DNA of 64,000 nucleotides from Ricordea florida (GCA_949710005.1 OX453285.1:7967632-8031631), one strand, 5' to 3'; positions 33,579 through 45,615 are shown, counted from the first letter of the stretch. A program made the numbers and translations. The notes: a model not told the origin generated them from the letters alone.

Positions 33579-33802
33579 CATGTACGCGGCCTCTCTCATG
33601 AATTGTTTAGCAGCCTGTTTCCATATTGCAGGCACTGTCAGTACCCATTGGATGTCTTTGGAACTGTACTGTTGATCTCCAGTTCTTTCACGGATAATCT
33701 CAATCGCCAGATCTTTGAGGTATTTAATAGAGATTGAAAACACAGCGAGGGCATCCATCGTCTTACCATTCGCTGCTTTCAAAACTGTGCTTCGGTTCAG
33801 AT
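33579..33802 (-). CDS. HSPA12-like gene, exon with the VPAIWKQAAKQFMREAA block
   Basis: A 224-base exon with acceptor TTTTTTCCATAG before 33,802 and donor GTAGGC at 33,578. It starts in phase 1 and ends in phase 0, matching the next exon. It encodes ANGKTMDALAVFSISIKYLK, SSKDIQWVLTVPAIWKQAAK and QFMREAAYM. The motif W-V-x-TVPAIWKQ-x-AKQFMR-x-AAY is diagnostic of HSPA12A/B. Confidence 0.9.
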
Positions 33803-34740
33803 GCTATGGAAAAAATACATATATGTGAAAACAAAGTTAGCACATTAAGGACAATTTGCATATCGGAGTCCCCACAAAAACTCGCAAATACGCTTCGCGT
33901 ATCCACGAGTTAAAAAACCAATGGGCTTTTGAGTGCGAGACCACTCATGTCTGAGTGCGAGACCATAGCCATGTATTGGCCTCAGGTCTATATACTGTTA
34001 AAAAATGACTCTGGCCAGCAGGTCAGCGACACTACCTAAGTGTAACATAAGCTTGACATAAATTTGTAAATAAAACATTCGTTTCACTTTCCCTTCCCTC
34101 CCCCCATGTGCTTGCTCAACTATTGCAGGTATCACCATTGGCTGTAGGGAAAAGGACGATGACACAATACGAGAAAATAACAGGTTTAGCTGTTCTTTGG
34201 TCTCAAACAACATATTCATTGCAATGTTTTACGCAGTGGGCTAACGACGTTTATCTAGAGGCGTGAGTTTGACTAAAAGCGTGAGTTTCTCGAAAGACCA
34301 GCAAGTTCTTGGGTAAATTGAACAGTGAATGAGTGTTCCGGAGCTGTGAGTCAGAGGATATCTAAGAAACACACTCTATGCTGACTGCCGTTTTCTCGTT
34401 CAAGATATTGGCACTAACATAAGAGAGAACTGAGCTGGCAAAAACAGTTGTTATTATGCTGGAGCTAAGGAATTTAATAACTTAAAATCTGAAGTTAAAT
34501 CAATTAACTCGTTTTGAATATTTAACTCTAGACTAGGAGAAATTTTAATATGATCCTTTATCACTAGCTATATTTTTAACATTTAGGTTTCCATTTTTAG
34601 AATTTCTAAGATTTTATACGATTGTATCATTTATTCATTTATATATTTTGATAATCCTGTATTATTTTAAAAGGGCACCAATTGAGACCAGCTTCAGCTG
34701 ACGGGTTCACCCTGGCTAAAGATTAAATTATCATCATTAT

Positions 34741-34743
34741 TAC

Positions 34744-34790
<47 letters not shown>
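34741..34790. repeat. (ATT)n microsatellite
   Basis: About sixteen ATT units, with a second shorter run at 35,043-35,074. Confidence 0.95.
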
Positions 34791-34794
<4 letters not shown>

Positions 34795-35043
34795 TTTCAT
34801 CTTTGTGAACTGGATGATTTATTTTCCGGTTTGCTTCTTAAGGGAGCGAGTTGCAATTTATTTTTTAGGTCCCAATACTTTAAAACTTTCTCATTCTCCT
34901 TTTCACCAATTCTTGTATCTGCTGGTATGCAACATCAATAACAAAGCACTTTCTCTCCTGTTTATTTGCAACTACAATGTCCCGTCTCTGGATTCAATGA
35001 CATGATCACAATATATGTTCACATCAAATTATTATTAATGTCA

Positions 35044-35074
<31 letters not shown>

Positions 35075-36113
35075 GCTACTGTTACTGTTACTGCTACTGT
35101 TACTGTTACTGTAAGTGCTACTGTTACTGTTACTGTTGCTGTTACTGCTACTGCTACTGCTACTGTTACTGCTACTGTTACTGTTACTGTAAGTGCTACT
35201 GTTACTGTTACTGTTACTGTTACTGTAAGTGCTACTGTTACTGTTACTGTTGCTGTTACTGTTCCTGCTACTGCTACTGTTACTGCTACTGTTACTGTTA
35301 CTGCTACTGCTACTGTTACTGTTACTGCTACTGTTACTGCTACTGTTACTGCTACTGTTACTGCTACTGTTACTGCTACTGCTACTGTTACTGCTACTGC
35401 TACTGTTACTGTAAGTGCTACTGTTACTGTTACTGTTGCTGTTACTGTTCCTGCTACTGTTACTGTTACTGCTACTGTTACTGTTACTGCTACTGTTACT
35501 GTTACTGTAAGTGCTACTGTTACTGCTACTGTTACTGTTACTGCTACTGTTACTGCTACTGTTACTGCTACTGTTACTGCTACTGCTACTGTTACTGCTA
35601 CTGCTACTGTTACTGTAAGTGCTACTGTTACTGTTACTGTTGCTGTTACTGTTCCTGCTACTGTTACTGTTACTGCTACTGTTACTGTTACTGCTACTGT
35701 TACTGTTACTGTAAGTGCTACTGTTACTGTTACTGTTGCTGTTACTGCTACTGCTACTGCTACTGTTACTGCTACTGTTACTGTTACTGTAAGTGCTACT
35801 GTTACTGTTACTGTTACTGTTACTGTAAGTGCTACTGTTACTGTTACTGTTGCTGTTACTGTTCCTGCTACTGCTACTGTTACTGCTACTGTTACTGTTA
35901 CTGCTACTGCTACTGTTACTGCTACTGCTACTGTTACTGCTACTGTTACTGTTACTGTTACTGTTACTGTTCCTGCTACTGTTACTGTTACTGTTAGTGC
36001 TACTGCCACTGCTACTATGACCGTCTTACTGCTACTGATACTTTATTGCCACTGCCACCGCTACTGTTACTGTTAATATTAATGTTACTGTTATTGTTAC
36101 TGTTACTGTTATT
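35075..36113. repeat. TACTGT/TACTGC hexamer array with higher-order repeats
   Basis: About one kilobase built from TAC-TGT and TAC-TGC hexamers. The variants GTAAGTGC, GTTGC and GTTCC recur in a fixed order (for example GTAAGTGCTACTGTTACTG at about 35,111, 35,191, 35,227, 35,411, 35,507, 35,615, 35,711, 35,791 and 35,827), so longer blocks were themselves duplicated. Both strands stay open (Cys-Tyr and Val-Thr/Ala dipeptide chains, poly-Leu), which is a repeat artefact and not coding. Confidence 0.95.
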
Positions 36114-36705
36114 ATTATTTTTTTTTATTAACTGCCTGGTTTTCTTTACATCTAAGCCGTTAGAGCATAGCTTAATCGGATGGCAACTATGGGATAGAGT
36201 TGCACGCTATAGTAACTTTGATATAATTAGGATGTGCAAGTCGGAAAATGGAAAATTCCTCCCTCTCTTAAATTGTTTCCTAGGGAAACCACAATTTGAA
36301 TGAATGCATCCCATCTCATAAGAAATACCCCAAAAGACAATAAAGACATAAGCCTGCTTTTTGAAAAACAACAGCTGGAGTTTGCCTTCTAAGGAGGTTT
36401 TTACATGAGAAGGTCCGTCCATGCCTAAGTTTCGTACCAGGATGACTACTTGATTTCGTTTCATGTTTACATGATGACTATTGAACACACCGTAGAATTG
36501 AATTGAATTAAATTACGCGTGCGCTACCCGTTTCAACATGGTAAATGTTTCTGAAGCCGGATTGTTTTTCTTCAGGCCATGTCTTCTTGCGGTGGTATTA
36601 TGTATACTAGTTATGCAACTCTTTCGAGTGGTATACCCTGTAATATCCCACGAGTCACTTGTATTTTCTTAGTAGACATGTTGTAAGTTAAAATGAATTT
36701 CAGGT

Positions 36706-36826
36706 CAAAATGGCTCCAAACTAGTTTGATTTGTTGTTTTTTTCTTTGTTTCAGATTATTGGAGAATTATGAAAATAAATCTGAAACAAAGGAAAAAACA
36801 AATCAAACCAGTCTGGAGCCATTTTA
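36706..36826. mobile_element. 121-bp foldback
   Basis: AAAATGGCTCCAAACTAGTT ... TTTGTTTCAGATT is followed by a 20-base loop and the inverted AAATCTGAAACAAAGG ... CTGGAGCCATTTT. Arms of about 50 bases. Confidence 0.85.
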
Positions 36827-37141
36827 TAGAAAAGGCACACAGTTGAAAGAAAGTGCTGAGAATCGCAACGCATGATGGGAAGGTTGAGTGTGATACCGTT
36901 GAATTGCACTGATAGATGGGAAGGTTCAGTGGATTACTGGCGAATATACAACGGCTTTCCTGCGTTATGATTGGCTGTATTTTCTATGGCATGGTATTAA
37001 AACGAATACAGAGTCAGGAGGAGGGAATCGGGGTGAGCTCTCGCTGGGGTGAAAGGTTTCCCGAGTTCATGTATAATACACACCATTAGTTCTTTAGTTA
37101 GTCTCTAGTTAATCCTTAGTCAGCCAGTGTTTTTTCATTAC

Positions 37142-37434
37142 CTCAGAACTATGCAGCACCATTTTGAAGTGTTGAAAATAATAGTAGTTCTTCTCTTCTG
37201 TGGAGTCAAAGTTGGCGTATTTTTCATCCGCTTCGTAGCCAAACGCATCAAAATCCCCGTTTGGACGAAGAAGAAGTGAAGTTGGGGTCTTAAGAGTTGA
37301 AAATCCCTGGTCATGTCCCCATTGTTTGTTCATGTGGATTCCCCTTTCGCCTTCACTGTGGTTAAAGGCAAAAGCAAAACCACTGTATTTTGTGCCAAAG
37401 TCGATGGCAACCACAGCTATGTACTTTGACTCTC
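37142..37434 (-). CDS. HSPA12-like gene, N-terminal ATPase exon
   Basis: A 293-base exon with acceptor GATGTTCACAG before 37,434 and donor GTAATG at 37,141. It starts in phase 1 and ends in phase 0. It encodes GESKYIAVVAIDFGTKYSGF AFAF, the phosphate-1 motif (AIDFGTxYSG), then FSTLKTPTSLLLRPNGDFDA FGYEA and FQHFKMVLH, all typical of HSPA12. The next recognised exon (33,802) starts in phase 1, so either a small intermediate exon was missed or one of these two boundaries is wrong. Confidence 0.88.
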
Positions 37435-37552
37435 CTGTGAACATCCAGTCACCAAAAAATGAGAACAAAAGAGAAGGTGATAAAGTAGATGCCAAGTTTT
37501 TTATTTTACATGTCTCACTTTGCAATCACCCAAAGCAGCTGAACATTACAGC

Positions 37553-38031
37553 CCCGGGGGGGGGGGGGGGGGGTACTCCCTTATAAGGGCTTAATGGGGA
37601 CGTGCGGCCAGCCAGGGTATGTTTTTCGGGATTTTTGTCTTAAACAGGGTATCGAATTTATCATTTTTTGTCTTAATCAGGGTATCGATTTATCGATTTT
37701 TGTCTTAAAAAGGATATCGTTTCTTGGACGATAAACAGTGCTTGATGTAAACTACGTATACTTAGCGTAAAGAGCTCCTCGTTACTCTGTTGATCGAGCT
37801 GTAAATAGTTTTGTGATTGCCAATGGATTAAATGAGAAAGAGTTTCGATATCTATTATTGTCTTACACAGGGTATGGTTTCAGGTTATGTGTCTTAAACA
37901 CGGTATCAAAAATCGGAATTCTGTCTTAAACAGGGTAGGAAAATTAGCGATATTTGTCTTAAACAGGGTCAGGGTATGAGGGGGCGCCCCGCACCTCCCC
38001 ACCCAAGGATATATCGAGTACCTCCTCCGGG
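37553..38031. mobile_element. 479-bp MITE with CCCGGGGGG termini
   Basis: Starts CCCGGGGGG...TACTCCCTTATAAGGG and ends GAGTACCTCCTCCGGG, flanked by ATTACAGC (37,545-37,552 and 38,032-38,039). The interior repeats TTTTTGTCTTAAACAGGGTA-type units several times. Same family as the 147-bp copy at 41,702; the 8-bp duplication points to hAT-type mobilisation. The insertion is in the intron just upstream of the phosphate-1 exon. Confidence 0.88.
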
Positions 38032-38547
38032 ATTACAGCCTAGTTTATCCAGTTTTAACATATACCAAATCAGCAACCTTGGCATTTTGGTCAATCTGAT
38101 TGGCTCGCTATCCCGGGATATTCAACACAATCCATCTCCTAGGAGGTGAGTAAAACCGAGGATATTCTGTAATCCTTGTGTAAGTGAGTTTTTGTCAAAG
38201 AAATCAAAATAGCGTCGAAATAAGAATATTGATGCCGGCGTCCATTCACGCTTCACAGCTGTTTCCGAGAGGTGTCACTAGCTATAGGGAGGTTAAGCAA
38301 AACATCACGACAACAAAGACGTCGACCAGGAAGAAAATAAATAATAGTGCTAGAGGACGACTCGGTGATACTGCATGAGCAAAAAACAGTCTGGTAATTT
38401 AATTACTTTGCCGTGCGTCCTTTGCAAACCAACGTGAAATGAGAATATTTCAAGTTTTCACCAGGACGCTGGTGTTGAACGGCAAAATTTCCTTTCAAAA
38501 CTCTGGAATTAGAAAGAACTCGAACAATAACAATTGAAATACTTTAC

Positions 38548-38554
38548 CATTCAT
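38548..38554 (-). CDS. candidate alternative first coding exon (7 nt)
   Basis: ATGAATG followed by GTAAAG on the minus strand, preceded by TTTAAACAAAC-like sequence. It ends in phase 1, as required to join the phosphate-1 exon. It closely resembles the candidate at 42,165-42,171 in both the start and flanks. Tentative. Confidence 0.3.
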
Positions 38555-39667
38555 GTTTGTTTAAGCTCCCTACTGAGGTTGCTTCATTGGTATATACTAA
38601 AACAATTATTCTCCTCAATCTCGGAGAATTGTGCCACTATTCACCTCGATTTCTGAGAATGATTATGAATTATTATAGACTTTGTTTCTCTAAGTTTTGG
38701 AAACGTGTTATAGATCTAAACGTTAACGCTTTTACCTATAGAGTCAGGGCGCATATTTCACTCAAGGAGAGCTAGAGGATCTGATCGTGAATGGGGGGTC
38801 CGCATATCGGTAGTCAGTTGAAATTAAATTACTTTTTTGGTTGTCAGTCACATTTTTCGCCTACTGTCGCCAGTCGGTTAATCCCATTCAGACCTTGGAG
38901 CAAATGTTTTGATCACTGGGATAGCCAACAACCATTATCGCCCAGTTGCTACACCAACTGTAGCAATGAAAACGGGTTCCATCTTTTTAAGAGTCAGTCG
39001 ACGCAATTAGTCCACGACCCACGACATTTCAGTAAAATTGACAATTCTAAGTGGTTGGGAAAAAAGTGGTTTTATAGCTGCATGCAAGTTTTTATTCATT
39101 CCATAACAGCTCAACTTCGCATCTTTGCATGAGAAAATCTAGAATAAATAAAGCCAATTCTTATTGATAAGTCCAAACTAAGTACAACTTCCGTTTGTTG
39201 ACTACACAGTGTCACACTTTATAACATGAAATATGAAAATGAAAGCAAGTGTAACTCGCCACTCGATTATAAACGAAGGCGACCAAATTGTGCCTCGATC
39301 GAGTATCACGCATGTTTCTGTAAAAGTCGATCACTAAATCGAAATAATCTGTACCACTTTCCTCAGCGTTCGTCTCTATATCCATGTCCCACGAATGAAA
39401 ATACCTTGCCTTTGATCTTGCAAGCGGAACAGCGAGGATTCATGCATACATTTAATGACACATTAAGTAAAAGGCCCGGTTCAAAAGTCGATCTTTACAT
39501 GTACCGAATCTGATGCAAATGAAGGAAAAAATAGATTTTTCTCATTTGCATTAGCCTCCCCCGCAGACATTCTTAGGCGTGCGTCACGCGTTCCTTCCCC
39601 ACGAACGTCTGCTGATCTGAGCAGGAAATTCCTTTCCCATTGTTTGCAAATATCAGTTGGATAGCAC

Positions 39668-40027
39668 GTGGATATTATCGCAGAACCAATCGGCGCTAAG
39701 TTATTGTGTCGCGAAAAGCCAATCATAAGGTGTTTCAAATCAGGCCGTCCAGTGGGGATGAAATTTCGAGTTTACTCTGCCGCTAAATATTTTCATGTAG
39801 CAAAGTTATTCCAGATCCTTGCTGCATGTATGGCCGAAACACCGAAAAAAGTCGTTGGAAATAACTGTTTTCTCTGTAGTAGTCCTTTGATTCCTTCTGG
39901 CAGAATACGTGTTTTTGGAAAGGTCTGCATCTCACGCCTCATCGAAGAAGCCGTGGAAATTGTTGAATGTTTTTTTTTTTTTTGTCGAGCGACCCGTTTG
40001 TTTGCGGTAACTGTTATAAACGCTTAA
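39668..40027 (+). pseudogene. transposon-borne Cys-rich protein fragment
   Basis: The frame includes AETPKKVVGNNCFLCSSPLI and GKVCISRLIEEAVEIVE, with a CxxC pair that may bind zinc. Together with the next frame it resembles the N-terminal part of large proteins encoded by cnidarian repeats (DUF6589-type, from memory of the family). The function is unknown and the rest of the gene is missing. Confidence 0.4.
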
Positions 40028-40214
40028 TTCGATTTCAAAAAGTTAAGAAAAACCTTCAATCAGTTCAGGAAGAGAAAAAAAATAGATTACAAGAAAGGGG
40101 CATTAAGAACTAAACGTCTTCGCCGAGATTCTGCTGAGTCGGACGTTTCGATTGCAGCGTCAATCGAAAATACAATTGTGCAACGGAGTGCTGCAAAATT
40201 ATTGAAATTTCAAA

Positions 40215-41069
40215 ATGTTTCTACCACTTCTACTTCTTCTGTTGATCTCTTGGAAAAAGATGGTGAAATGTCATCCGAAGGAAGTGCAGGTCATTCAGGT
40301 CAACGGGAAACTATCTCTATCTTCAGTCACGCAAGAAAGTCCTGAAACTCCGTCAAATGGTTTGTTTACCTCGCCGCCGCCTCCTTCACTTCATTTGACG
40401 TCCACGCCAGTGACAGCCAACTTGAGCTTACATTCATCTCTACCAGCGGAGCCATACAGAAGTTCAGCAGTAAAACTGTCGATTTTTTATCCAAGTAAAA
40501 AGGCCAACAAATGTTTAGCGTCAGAATATGAAGCGATTGGAAAAGCCCTCATTTACGGCCCACCGCAAAGGATCGCCAATGTTGTTGTAAAATCCAAATC
40601 GCTAACTAAGCACGTGGTTCAGAGTGTCCACCGACTTTTGTCTAATGAAGTTTGTGGTTTATGCTCCAGATCAAACCCGTCCCTTTTACGAAAATGCGAC
40701 AGGGAAAGCCTTGTAAATTTTAGCTTTAAATCGGTTTGCGAGGAGTGGAAAAACAGAGCGCCGATCTTTTATTCTTTCTTGATGACCTGCAGCAGTGTTC
40801 ACCTTACAAGAGAAGAATTGTGGCTGCCAAGTGTGGCAATAGCAGGATCTGTATTGCTTAAGCAGCGAAATCCTCAGATGAATGCCAAAATCACTCCGGG
40901 TCCAAAGTGCACTTCCCAGATCTGGAAGTCTGCTGTGATTGGTCTACGTTTTTTCCTGCTCAGATCAGCAGACGTTCGTGGGGAAGGAACGCGTGACGCA
41001 CGCCTAAGAATGTCTGCGGGGGAGGCTACATTTGCATTGGACTCGGCACATGTGAAATTCGACCTTTGA
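40215..41069 (+). pseudogene. transposon-borne protein remnant (possible DUF6589-type N-terminal region)
   Basis: The frame contains a proline/serine-rich stretch, then EYEAIGKALIYGPPQRIANV, VCGLCSRSNPSLLRK, and WKNRAPIFYSFLMTCSS with WLPSVAIAGSVLLKQRNPQM. It then runs straight into the right terminal inverted repeat (ADVRGEGTRDARLRMSAGEA is translated TIR). The central and C-terminal parts of the source protein are deleted, so this is an internally deleted, non-autonomous copy. Confidence 0.45.
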
Positions 41070-41701
41070 ACCGCACCTAACAACACTAGAACTACTGTAT
41101 GTCAACAAAAGCAAAGGTGTGACTGTGTAGGTTCCATTTAAGAGCTCCTTCCGCTTTCGGTTTCAATCAGGCGAGATTTCTCGGCTCGAAGTACAGTCTG
41201 TTTCACAGTGAGGTTAGCTACTATGGGTGTTCGAGATTTAACAAGTAATTGTGCACCAAAAGAAGTAATGTTTCGTATTTTGGCAGGGTGAAAGGGTGAT
41301 TCGCTCCTGATTTTGGCCAATTTAAGTCGTATTCTGATAAATGAATTCCCGTTTAAAGAAGAAGAAATACTACTTGACCACGAGTATAGCCGAAGAATAC
41401 TAACAACTCACAACAACTAATACTGTTAATGCGGGCTTTGCTCTGAAAGGTTGGCGCAGTTAAACTAAGATATAACTACAAGTAAAAACAGAATCCGACT
41501 AGCTAGTTCTCAATTTGATCGATCAAAGTGAAAGAAATAACTTTGTGATCTTTCATTTTATCAACCAAACAGAAACAATGATAAAATCAAAGGAAACCGT
41601 AAGCCGTGATAGTTTTGGGAAAACTGATGACGCTCCGGCTTCGCTTATGCATTTTAATTTACCCTTTAAAACAATTTATTTCGTTTATATCGTGCATAAA
41701 G

Positions 41702-41848
41702 CCCGGGGGGGTACTCCCTTATAAGGGCTTAAATGGGACGTGCGGCCAGCCAGGGTATGTTTTTCGGGATTTTTGTCTTAAACAGGGTCAGGGTATGAGG
41801 GGGCGCGCCGCACCTCCCCACCCAGGAATATATCGAGTACCCCCCGGG
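41702..41848. mobile_element. 147-bp MITE, short copy of the 37,553 family
   Basis: CCCGGGGGGGTACTCCCTTA ... ATATATCGAGTACCCCCCGG G, flanked by GCATAAAG at 41,694-41,701 and 41,849-41,856. It has the same ends as the 479-bp copy but only one internal unit. Confidence 0.9.
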
Positions 41849-42164
41849 GCATAAAGGGGAGATTCACCCACACACTGGTAATAATTTTCTTGCTATTCAA
41901 TAAGCGTCTACGTACTCTGTCTACGATAAAGCACTGCACGCACAGTTTAGATCTAGAATTGCAACATATTTTACTGTAAATTGTAGTTGTATCATGCAGA
42001 ATTAAACATCACGCAACAGCATCAATGAAAACCTCTGGTAAACGGAAATTAGCCAGAAAAATTTCTCACTTCCGTAAGAAGCGGAACTGTTGGTTATTCC
42101 GCTAGGGCAATAGTACCACAACACAACATATTAAGACAGAAAAGTAAACGAAAATAAAACTTAC

Positions 42165-42171
42165 CACTCAT
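42165..42171 (-). CDS. candidate first coding exon of the HSPA12-like gene (7 nt)
   Basis: Minus-strand ATGAGTG followed by a strong donor GTAAGT. The context AAACCAACATG is a fair start site. It ends in phase 1; joined to the exon at 37,434 it would give Met-Ser-Gly before ESKYIAVVAIDFG, a length usual for cnidarian HSPA12-like N-termini. The very short exon makes this a prediction only. Confidence 0.45.
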
Positions 42172-45100
42172 GTTGGTTTATACACAACAGTAGCGAAAAC
42201 GGTGCTTAATCGAAACCAACCCAAAGTATAAGGTTACTTTGGCGCATACTCAGATGGGATTAGATCGAGTCCCGCTCCTTCGGGGACCCCCTGCCAGCTT
42301 ACGTAGATTTCCCAGCAATCAAACCATTTTAGTCGTGGATACGCAAAATGTACTTCCGTTTCATTTCCCAGAAGTCAGTCATCCGGGATATTTCAGTATT
42401 TCTTACGTGTTTAATTCAGTGAATGCGAAGAAACCTTGTCCCAAAGTGGAAGAACCAACTTCGTCTAACTTCAACCAGCTTGGGGAGCCGGGATACGAAG
42501 GTAATGCGCCACAAGTCTACCAACAGTCATCAAGGTTGCAAATTTAACTGTTACATAGTTAGAACAGTTCGATGATTGCATGGATATATAATTCACGACA
42601 AAGGCTTTGCCTCGGTAAACTGACATTTTTTAATCTCATAAAATCTAGATTGGTATGTTTCGACATCCGTCAAAACTACTGTGTATAGCATGCATCGCTT
42701 TAGCATAATGATGGTAAAAGATGACATTTATTTAGCATCATTTGTAATCCAGGGGCCCGTTTTAGTAGCTTACCAGGAAAGGAAAGCTATTTTATATTAA
42801 CAATATTTACAACGGGAATGACAATTTTGTTGGTTTGTAAGGTTAAGCAATACAATTCTAAGTTAACTTGCAGTTAAGGCTGGCTTGTACGATTTAGACT
42901 ACAAAAACATTTGATATACTGTGATCAAAAAATGGAGTTTGAGGCCTGTAAAGTTCCAGGTTTTTCCTAGAAACGAGTCCCAGCTAAGCGACTTCCGTAG
43001 TCGGGTCATAGCCGTTGCAATCTTTCGCTATGTTTTACTGACCAGGACAACACTGACCGTTCGGAAATAACCAGCATTCATTCACGTAGTTGTTAACGTC
43101 GGGATGAAACGGTTTAATTGAACGTTTTATGTACGGAATTCGAACGGCACAATCGAGATCGTGCAGAACGGTGCAACGCACAGTAAGTCAAACATAGTTG
43201 ACCTATTTTTCGTTTAAGACCATCACTTCTCTCCGCTCTTATAGAGTACACATGTACATGTGCATGTCCCAAGGTTCGGTGAACTTCCAGTGTACTCGTC
43301 CCTTTCACATATATCCGAATGTTCTAATACTGTAAAGTTCTAATATCAGCAAGATCTTTTGTTACCCAGTTTGACTGATACCCACGAACGTCAGGTTGAG
43401 GCTTCGACAACTGACGCCATCGATGGAGAAAGGGCAAAAGGGACTGGTTTTGACAAAAAGTAGTCTATTGCAATTTCACCACACTTTATGGCCGTTTTGG
43501 GTTTACAATTTACTCTTCATTTCTTATAAGTAATGATAGCTAAAATACCTCCAAGTAGTTTTTTCTTCCTGCTTTTTGTTTGTGTCGTGTATTTGTTTAA
43601 TTTGCTCAGTTTCTTTTTATATTAACTTGTGTTTCGCTCTGATCATACAACACATTTACAGTGTATCAGTTGTTATTTCATCTCAGACAGCTTGAGAGAA
43701 CTCTTAGAATATAAAACAGTAAAGTTGGCACCCAATTAATACGAACCTTAGCAACTGTAAGCTTTTAGTAGTTCAAACCGATATCTAGTATCCATAGATC
43801 CACTTCTTAGATTGATTTCTTTACCCTTAGTAACTCGAACTCTGGATACCTTGAATTTTCTGAAAACGTACAGTGATTTCCGTTTTCTTTGGATCTTTTC
43901 TTCACACTCTTACTATTGATAATACTAAGGTCAACATGTACGGAGTCAACATATTTATACTCTAGGACGTAGACTGAATATATCTGAGAATAATAATAAT
44001 AATATACTCCATTTCTATTGTGCATATTCTATATTCATAATCATATGCGCATTATAATCAGACTAATAGACCATAACACCGGGAACACGCCCTACTCTTT
44101 TCGAACAGTGCCATAGGTTCTTTTACGTCCCACATTACAGATAGAGTTGTGAGACGGAGCCTACGGTTTATCTTCCTTATCCGAGAAGACTAGAAAGTCT
44201 AAGCATTTGCAGATGTCATTACAAAGGCAGCACTTTCTACTCAATTATTGGTCGGCGGTCTGAGAATGAGGGCGGGCTTGTATAATACTTGCATTTTATA
44301 AGGAATCCTAAAACTGTTATATGATAATTTTCTATAATATTATCACTGGAAATACGACTCCCGCAAAACCTCGCCAAGCTAGTTTTTGAAGAAGTCGTAG
44401 TGGTTTTTCCGATAAGTGATAAAACCCCAATTTATGTATTTACTTATTATTATATCATCATTACCATTTTTTGTACTTTATTATTACTTGTAATCTTTAT
44501 CATGACTATTTTTATATTACATTATTATTATTATTACTGGTATTAATATTATTATTATTATTGTAATATTTTTTATGTTTAACATAATATTTTGTTATGG
44601 GGTGGGATGTATGTCCGAATCTGGGAAAAAAAGTATTGTTCCTCTACTACTACATGCAATACATTTTTGTTTTGAATAGGTTTGTATCAGAGGTAGCAAT
44701 AATTTTGATGTCGTCAGTTCTCCTGTCAGTTTGATTTAACTAGAATTAGACAACAATTCTTTTAACAGCTCTTTGTCATTACCAGAAATCCGAGTCATAT
44801 TGCGTCACGAATACCGCACGTCAATCAAAACGGCACTTTAAAATGGCTCTCCGATGTTACAAAGAAATGTATGGACGCTACAACAAAATCTTATTTTTTG
44901 CCAGTTCAAATAAATCAAATTCTGCGTGCCGACCTCTCATTGATAAATTATATGTAACTGAACTACGAAGCAAACGTTTTTCTACAGTTTCGTTTCTTCC
45001 TTTGGCCGCCAAACAGAGCTTCACAAACCACGATTATTTTTTACACTCCGTATATATTTTCACCAAATTTCCTTCACTTACCCTGACTTCCGAGCTTTAA

Positions 45101-45529
45101 GCTGCCGGCGTCGATCATGCTTCCATAGGTGCCGACCTCTCTAAAATTTCCTCAGTTTACGATCTTTTTTAACATGTAAAGTAAAGCCTTTCCTGATTAA
45201 ATAGGAGGCCGCCAATCAAGTAAGAAAAAAGGTATTTTTCACGAATGCATAGCCTTCATTTGGGCTCACGGATCAAATGTAGGACGCACAGAATAAACCC
45301 TTTCCATTGCTTCCCTTCACAAAAAATGCTGCCATGTTTACTTCAGCTTAGCTGCCGAGCATTTCTATGGTAGGTACTTCATGTATCCATGCTTTCTCCT
45401 AAATCTGCGGTCGAAAGAGTAAGCTCTACGACTCCGCCAGGCCATGTTTCACATGTAAACGTAAACATGAAATCAGAGTCCACAGTACTACATACCGAAA
45501 CCACTGACCGATTTTAACGCAGGAGTAAA
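42172..45529. other. intergenic region between divergent genes
   Basis: No gene seen. Contains small AAT/ATT runs (about 43,990 and 44,520) and AT-rich sequence. The promoters of the minus-strand HSPA12-like gene and the plus-strand 45.5-kb gene should lie here. Confidence 0.5.
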
Positions 45530-45615
45530 ATGTCTTGGATTTCTGGTAATGACGCTAAGCACCATTCCGAGCAAGAGGATTCCCAAATGAAGCGGGCGTA
45601 TGAGGAAAAAGAAAG
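45530..45615 (+). CDS. first coding exon of a small charged-protein gene
   Basis: ATG at 45,530 (context GAGTAAAATG) opens a frame MSWISGNDAKHHSEQEDSQM KRAYEEKE, ended by donor GTAGGT at 45,616. It ends in phase 2, matching the exon at 47,291. The product is very hydrophilic and helix-prone. No family recognised. Confidence 0.5.

Larger units (their letters stand above)
39472..41078. mobile_element. 1.6-kb terminal-inverted-repeat transposon remnant
   Basis: Arms at 39,472-39,628 and 40,952-41,078 are inverted copies of about 130-155 bases. They share GCAGACATTCTTAGGCGTGC, GTCACGCGTTCCTTCCCCAC and GAACGTCTGCTGATCTGAGC. The left arm has a roughly 20-base extra segment. Termini read AGGCCCGGTTC and AGGTGCGGTTC; a 2-bp AA flank is the only duplication seen. 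The interior carries two coding remnants in plus orientation. Confidence 0.85.

Noticed and set aside
34966..36009. Open frames of over 300 residues on both strands (Cys-Tyr chains and Val-Thr/Ala chains)
   Set aside because: They are translations of a hexamer repeat whose length is a multiple of three, so all phases avoid stops. No protein-like composition or splice context.
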